In this document: positions 57,570 through 64,000 of the stretch, piece by piece | Layout: each line of letters starts with the position of its first letter | Position numbering within the stretch: the first letter of the stretch is position 1 | Assembly: GCA_003013855.2 (NCBI GenBank) | Contig: ML058469.1 | Coordinates: 5,270,001-5,334,000 of the forward strand | DNA length: 64,000 nt | From: Liriodendron chinense | Lineage: Eukaryota > Streptophyta > Magnoliopsida > Magnoliales > Magnoliaceae | Direction of reading: 5' to 3' | Notes under the pieces: model-generated | What the model was told of the DNA's origin: nothing | The model's database searches: none | What the model saw: the letters and a program-made list of their open reading frames with translations, nothing else | Position numbers and translations under genes: made by a program

Positions 57570-57706
57570 CAGGTCCAACAGTCAGATCAACCACACCAAA
57601 TACTGAGCTTAGGTTGCATCAAATGCACCCAACATTAAATGCACATGCAAGTTGCATTCAATGCAAGAGTCATTTATGTTGTGGTTGATCTGATTGTTGG
57701 ACCTGC
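57570..57706. mobile_element. 137-bp foldback element
   Basis: CAGGTCCAACAGTCAGATCA at the left and TGATCTGATTGTTGGACCTG at the right are inverted, differing at one base. The centre has AAATGCAC/GTGCATTT-like words. Confidence 0.7.
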
Positions 57707-57879
57707 TTCGTTCTTAATATCATGTGGTAGGCGAATTGGAATGGACAGAGTGGATAAGCAGATATGTCACGGTGCGCCCCTCCATAGCTCGTTTGCGTCC
57801 ATACTGAGAAAGGATGCAATTCGATTCTCAAATTATACATTAAGGTAGACCCAGGGACTCCACCTAATTCGCTCTCTAA

Positions 57880-60800
57880 TGTAACAACCCGAAATTTCGG
57901 CACCCAAGTACGGAGACTCTGATCCCGAGTTCCCGAGTGTTAACTAAATAAAATGCTATTTTAGGAATGCCACACGTGGAAAATGCACCAACGTGTATCC
58001 TCAATCAGATTTATATTCATTCCATTCACGAATAATTAGAGTAACGCATTTCAATTAACGGATCATAAGCAAAGTGGAGGTAACTAAATCTAAAAATATA
58101 GGGCTAACACCCTAGATGAACAATTCAATCGCAGTGTAAGCCCGTATGAGAATTATACGAATCACAATAGATGTAATAGGAAGGAAAAATACAACTACCA
58201 AGAGGGACGAAGCTAGAAGACTACTAAGGCGCCCATGCGCGCCACCAACTGGTCCTATTCTTGAGACATCTGCATATGTCAAATAGAAGGCATCAAAACG
58301 CCAACATAGTGAAGAAATAACCCCAAGGTTAGACTCGGGATATTTAAATTATAAACAGGTTTATATAAGTATATTATTCTTAAGCGTGTTGTCAAATCAA
58401 TTAAGTTTAGGTAATGTCCACATATAAATCATACATCATCATAGGCTAGTTGATTAAATGCATGGATGTCATGATTCCGCACACAATACATGTCCCGAGC
58501 AAGCCCTGGCCCGACCAACTGGTATCAGAATCCACAGTCCACCTGTCTAGCAGGTCGTAAGTCGTGACTGAGTACACAGCCCGAATGACACAGAGAAATG
58601 ACATGAGGTGCTCAAGATAGCGCTGGCGCCACATCAAGCAACCAGGCTACACGAGTCCCCCTCAAATGCAATGTCATGTATGCATGATTAATTAAAGTAT
58701 TTATTAGTCCAATTCATCCAGCAAATTGGTGAAGCCAGAATACCACATCATATCGTAAAGTCTAACCGGGACTATCTGGCTCCCTGTGATGCGTAACCAA
58801 TCATCGCCAGTAACCCCTCGATCCAAAGTTGAGTTATCCTACCATGAAAGCCTGGTTCGACCGTGACTCGTCAGCTACGACCAAATCAAAGCAGAAGGTC
58901 TCATATCCCAAATATCAAATACGATTAATTTATTCAGAGGTGCGGGCGTTTCACTCGGAATTATCCCAATGCACGTCCCGGGTCGTTCGAATGGTGCACA
59001 GGCACACAAACATCGGCTAAGATCACATTTGTCACAAGGGTCATTCGAACAACAATCGGTTACCCCTGTCAATGCTCACTGGTCACTACGGGGAGGCACC
59101 ACCCCAGCGTAGGCCGACAGCTCAAACACGGTGTCCCATACCACCATGCCTGGCTCATGAGACTTGGTGGATCGAGTCGCAATATGGTTTTAAGTGGACT
59201 ATTCACAGTGGGAACGATGGTATTCTAGATTCCATAGGATGTGATTCAAGAATGAAATACAAAAATGATTAACTCTGAATTGGGCTTATTCGATGGACCT
59301 AAGTGGACGACGACAAACCAACAATGGCCACTATCGGCCGCCCGTGTCCCGCTTGGTCGATCGAATAAGTCCCTGACTGCCAACCCAATGGCAAACAATA
59401 CACTATATCAACAGTTTTCAGAGCTTAATCCAAAGCAACGGATACCTTATTATAATAGTAATTTAGGTTATTAAATACCTAATCATAGACATATCTAAGC
59501 ACCTGGCCCGACCGACTAGCCCGACCGATCCAAAGGACCCGGATGACATAGCCCGGATGACACAGGGCGCCACGTACATCCACAAGCATAGATATATTAC
59601 AATATTGTAAATTTATATCATTCAGGCATTTCATCGAGCATGTTATCAATCAAACAACCATAAAGGCATTCATCGAACATGTTATGCACACATCAACAAT
59701 TAACGTATAAATTTAACCAATCATTAATTAAGATTTGTCGAGAATAAGCTTGAGGGTAGATCTTCACCTTGGAATCGAAATTACTCGATTCGGATGAGGC
59801 CAGAGCGATCCAAAACGGTCCGAACGCCGGAAATTGGGGAATACCTCAATTACCTACAATGAATCACAAATATAGTGTTAATCAATTAAGGTTTAATATA
59901 ATTAAGTGTTTAATTAGGGTTTAGGATTTTGGTATCTCGGATTTGGGAAAATCCCAAATCGATTCAACGAATCGGGGCCCAAATTCAGTGCACCGTCGGA
60001 ATCCCAACGGAGTCGAGCTTGGTTACGGCTTCTACAAAGCGTGGGCCACACCCAATCGATGACCAGGATCCCAAATCCTAGCAAGAGGAACCCTAGGGTT
60101 AGGGTTCCGTCGGAAACAAATATGGGTTTTTAACCTTAATGGTCCAAAAATGAAGAAAATGGAAGGAAGAGGAAAAGAAGAGGTAGTTGAACATCTTACC
60201 TAACATGAGGAGGAGAATCCAACCCAAAGCCACCGAATTTTGGCTGGAGAAACACGAGAATGGAGGTGGAGGCCGGAGAGAGCTCGGAAATTCGAGATTT
60301 CCACGGTTGGAGGAGGATTTGAGGAAGAAATGAGGTTTAAGAAGGGAGGAAGAGAGCTAGGAGGGCTTAGGAGCAAAGGGGAGAAGAAGATGAAGGAGAG
60401 AAATGAGAGAGAGAGAGAAAGAAATGATAAAGAGAGAGAGAGAGAGAGAGAGAGAGAATGGGGTTTGAAACCCCCCTTTTAAATCCGTCCAGCCACGACC
60501 GGTGGGCCGGTCGCAAGTCCGGTCGGCTGGATCCCGCTGTCCACCAATTTTTTCCTTCAAATGAGGTAGCACAACCGGTCGGCCAGTCGCCTAACCGGTC
60601 GGCCGGTCGTCCATTGTCCATTTTCTTTGAAAATTCAGGGCTTCGAATAAGCCCAATTGTGGTCCAGGCTACTTGTCAGCCTTATTTACAAAATAACATT
60701 TAAGTAAATGTCATGTTTAATTTACTTTAAGTTATTTATGTAAATAAGAAAGTACCTCCCATTTGGATTCAATAAAAAATACTAGAAAATTGAAATCCAA

Positions 60801-61242
60801 TAATAAAGATTTCGATTTTCCCCTCCAAGTACAAATCGCAACTTTTTGGCATTTCCAAAATATAGCGCCTTTTAAAAGAGAGGGTTTTTGCAAAATCTAA
60901 ACCGTTCAAAAAATCTGAAATACCTCAAATAGGCTAAAACACCAAGGTCCGGTAAAATATTCATGATGGTCTCGTTGATCTACGTGTGGATTAATAATTT
61001 AGGGTTCTTTACTTAGTCTCTACAGACAGCGACATACCTGAGTTAACCCAATCGTTGGAAAACTCTTCCGAACCATGTGATCTTCCAACTCCTAAACTAA
61101 TTCCATCATTTCTTTGGTAAAAACATTCATTTTAGTCCCCAATACATGTGAACACATGTGCGGATACGCCTATAACCGACACACCGAAGGTAATGCCCAA
61201 GGACTTCCAATTTCCAAGTTAGTGAAAATCCGGGACGTTACA
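57880..61242. mobile_element. probable solo LTR, 3.36 kb (Ty3/gypsy-like)
   Basis: It begins TGTAACAACCCGAAATTTCG and ends AAATCCGGGACGTTACA, the TG...CA form with a short terminal inverted repeat common in gypsy LTRs. Flanks TCTAA (57875-57879) and CCTAA (61243-61247) match at four of five bases. There is no internal direct repeat or pol sequence. A (GA)n tract (about 60430-60458) and repeated CCGGTCGGCCGGTCG words occur near the right end. Orientation unknown. Confidence 0.55.
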
Positions 61243-61306
61243 CCTAATCAAGTGGGCCTCATCACACGAAACAGTGCGGATCTCCATCGTGGGAACCCAG
61301 CGTGAC

Positions 61307-61850
61307 TGACGCGGTTTGGCTACTGATTTCAACCCCTGCCAGCTAGCTGATGTCAAAGTTTTGTGGGCCCCACCATGTTATATGAGTTTTATCCATGCCG
61401 TCCATCCATTTTTCCATCTCACTTTAGGACATGAGCCCAAAAATACGGCAGATTCAAATCTGAGGTGGACCACACCACGGGAAAACAGTGTTGATTGGAA
61501 GTCCACCATTAAAAACTTCCTAGACCCAACTGTAATTTTTTTTTGGCATCCAACCTGTTGATAAGGTCACATAGTCCTAGATAATGAGAAAAAAAAAAAA
61601 CAAATATCAGCTTGATCCAAAACTCCAGTGTCCACTAAAAAGATTTCAATGGTAAGAATTCAATCCCTACTTCTTCCTGTGGTGTGGTCCACCTGAGATA
61701 TGTATTTGCTTCAGCTTTTGATTCCTGTTCTAAAATGATCAGAAAAAATGGATGAACGGATTGGATTAAACACATACAATATTTACGGGCCTACAGTGCT
61801 TTGACACCAGCTAGCTTGCTGGTGTTGGGGTCACTAGTCAAAGCGTGTCC
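61307..61850. mobile_element. palindromic MITE, copy 13
   Basis: The ends TGACGCGGTTTGGCTACTGA and TCACTAGTCAAAGCGTGTCC are imperfect inverted repeats. They continue as GCCAGCTAGCTGATGTCAAAG / CTTTGACACCAGCTAGCTTG, then the GGGCCCCACCATG arm. Confidence 0.75.
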
Positions 61851-62054
61851 GTTGTCCACATGCACACACTATCAAGGACAGAAGGGTTTGGCCATAAATG
61901 GTAATGTACGGATGTAATTGGGAGATATCTTTACAGATAATTACAGGTCAAAATTAGATTTAACTTGGTTAATGAAAGGTGGGCCCATTTGTCTATTTTT
62001 GGAAGTCACTTAAACGGATATAATCGAATTTGATTGTACCCCATTATGGAGGGA

Positions 62055-62165
62055 AGCGGATTGGGTGGTGACCCAAACACCACCGACACCCTTGGTGACC
62101 CGATTCTATGATTGGGATTTGGGTGGTCAACCAAACACCACCGACATCCTTGGTGACCATATTCC
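62055..62165. repeat. 57-bp tandem duplication
   Basis: GGGTGGT.A.CCAAACACCACC plus GACA.CCTTGGTGACC occurs at about 62069 and again at about 62126. Confidence 0.85.
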
Positions 62166-62340
62166 ATGGGGCCCACCGTGATGTATTTGTTTTACCCACC
62201 CCATTATTCTGCCAGCTCAGATTAGGGCATGAATGAAAAATTGAAGCATTATCCAAGCTCAAGTGGACCACACTACAGGAAACAATAGGGATTGCACGCC
62301 TAGCGTTGAGATCACTTCTTGAGGGGCCACAGAGGAGATG
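62163..62340. repeat. single arm of the palindromic MITE family
   Basis: GGGGCCCACCGTGATGTATT and AAGTGGACCACACTACAGG match the family's left arm; no right arm follows. Confidence 0.6.
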
Positions 62341-64000
62341 AACCAACTCTCACAGTACACGTGGCAGAGACTTCTCATTTGGGATGGAAAATTATTCAAA
62401 GTAGATATAGAGGATGATCTCAACCATCAGATCTGTGGCATTCAAACAAACGGTTGAGAACTAACATGGCTATGGATACGTGGAGCAGGGAACTGAAGAA
62501 AAGTGCCTCCATGCTATTTCTGTACACGTGGCATGCATAAATAAGATCAAACCGTTCATTTCGTGTTTCCTATGTTGAATGGGCCACTATCCAAAAATCA
62601 CACCGTCTGGATAATTCAACAAAGGCTTCCATTAAGTGAGAATAGGTTCACTTACCAATGGTTAAGATAGACCAAGCAAAGCACTTTTTATTCGGGCCCA
62701 ATCAACGGTTGTGCCCCCACGCAATGCAGGGTCGAGATCATCAAAAGCATGTGCCACGTGTATGGTGGAAATCTGCCAGTGAATCCTCTCCCCATGATAG
62801 GTCACACCAGGTACCGTCTCAATTAGTTCATTATCCTGCCACGTTGTTATTGAGGAGATTTGGTTTGACTCAAATATCAAGATGATCTGATCATTGGACG
62901 GATATGATTGCACGTTGGTTTTGGAGGTTAATCCATTGTTGCAATGCATGTGTGGACCACCACTTGATGAGATGGCAGGCTTAATTTCTCCACACGTGCT
63001 AACATGGTACACATGCTGGTTATGGGTTACCATCGGGTGGGTCGTACCTCTTCAATCTTTTAGCTGCAAAATAAAACGAATGATGGCCGGACAAAGGGGC
63101 CCTTAAGTTTCTACCATGTCAGGTTTTCTCAATTGTCCGAAAGCTCAGATTTATTGTAAGTGTGATGCTGCTTACAACCCACGTTAGATCAAACGGCTTA
63201 CAACCCGTTTGATCACTTAAAAAATAAATACATAACACCATTATAATAAGGAAATCCTGACAACTGTTATGATTAGAAGAGTAGAGAGTTGTAAGAAGTG
63301 AGGAAAAATCAAAGCAAAAATAGCCATTGTCATTAGTTAAGTGGAAGAGCAAATTATTGTCATCAACTAATGAATGTACAATGAGGGAGGTTTGATTGAG
63401 CCAATGCGCCTGTTTCTTTATATTTGAATTTGAATCATGACTAGATTCAATTAGACGTCAATTTGACCTTCATATTTTTTTAAATCTTCCAGAGTACCAC
63501 AGCTTCTACAAATGTATCTGAAAAGACAATCTATTTTGAAAGGATTGTGGAGGACAGCCTCATAAAAAATAATATACTTAGATTTGTAATTCGATTCATT
63601 CTCTAGACAAATCTCTTATAAACTCGTCAGCTCAATAAATGGCATGATGAATGCAACCGTACCACAAATGTTGACTCGTTCTCCTAAAGCCAAAGTGTTA
63701 AGGATTTGTACCTCCCAATCTGTAACCGAATGCATATTGTCAAAGCAAGTTCAAACTCCCATATAAAATTAAGATTAGTAAATTCCATGTCGGTAATAGT
63801 CAAATGGTGTTGGCCATGTCAGTAATAGTCAAATGGTGTTGACACGTGCGCAACTTTGATTGGTCCAAGTCAAACAAGCCAATCACAAGTGCCTCAAAAC
63901 TGTAAGAATTGGACAACTTTATCCACTGATCATGGGCCTTTTTCAGCTAAATGTAGATCATTCCCCTTCCTGTCCATTTGTAGGTCATAGATCAAACGGC
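62341..64000. other. intergenic, nothing recognised
   Basis: No supported gene. A short direct duplication (CCATGTCGGTAATAGTCAAA and CCATGTCAGTAATAGTCAAA) lies at 63787 and 63817. Confidence 0.4.

Noticed and set aside
60240..60482. 80-codon frame rich in RERERE
   Set aside because: Driven by the (GA)n tract in the probable solo LTR.
1..64000. CRISPR arrays, bacterial operons, tRNA or rRNA genes
   Set aside because: The sequence is plant nuclear DNA; the tandem arrays lack spacer/repeat structure. The tRNA-like TGGTATCAGAGC words are retrotransposon primer sites, not tRNA genes.

Overview
The window is nuclear DNA of a flowering plant. The evidence is a spliced PBS1-type receptor-like cytoplasmic kinase, an intronless calmodulin-like gene, Ty3/gypsy Tat and chromovirus elements, Copia and LINE remnants, and many MITEs. 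A dense family of palindromic repeats with GTGGGGCCCACC-type arms suggests a magnoliid-like, repeat-rich genome, but that placement is a low-confidence inference.

Layout. 1-9831: the 3' part of a large Tat/Ogre-like LTR retrotransposon. It has an antisense, spliced but broken plant-mobile-domain (PMD) ORF (711-2204), a long non-coding 3' region with several tandem-repeat blocks, a polypurine tract, and a 3' LTR (8303-9831) with a 13-bp-period array upstream of a TATA box. 9832-14652: intergenic DNA packed with palindromic MITEs and one hAT-type element with a perfect 8-bp target duplication. 14681-15485: an intact EF-hand calmodulin-like gene whose promoter is largely MITE sequence. 17863-26536: a second Tat-lineage element, bounded by LTRs and a 5-bp duplication, with decayed RT/RNase H/integrase and an antisense transposase-like ORF. 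26537-32542: MITEs, a second hAT copy and a LINE fragment.

32543-52870 (minus strand): a complete five-exon gene for a PBS1-like kinase of 515 residues, reconstructed from GT-AG junctions that all keep phase. It spans 20.3 kb because intron 3 is 15.4 kb long. That intron holds a decayed Copia element, Tourist-like MITEs, a LINE tail, and a chromovirus (40909-44990) nested inside an hAT-like element. 52871-64000: the gene's 5' leader, then intergenic DNA with more palindromic MITEs and a probable 3.36-kb solo LTR (57880-61242).

Only two host genes look functional: the calcium sensor and the PBS1-like kinase. Both belong to families linked to signalling and immunity, but nothing in the sequence shows that they act together. 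Everything else with coding character is transposon-derived and mostly broken.
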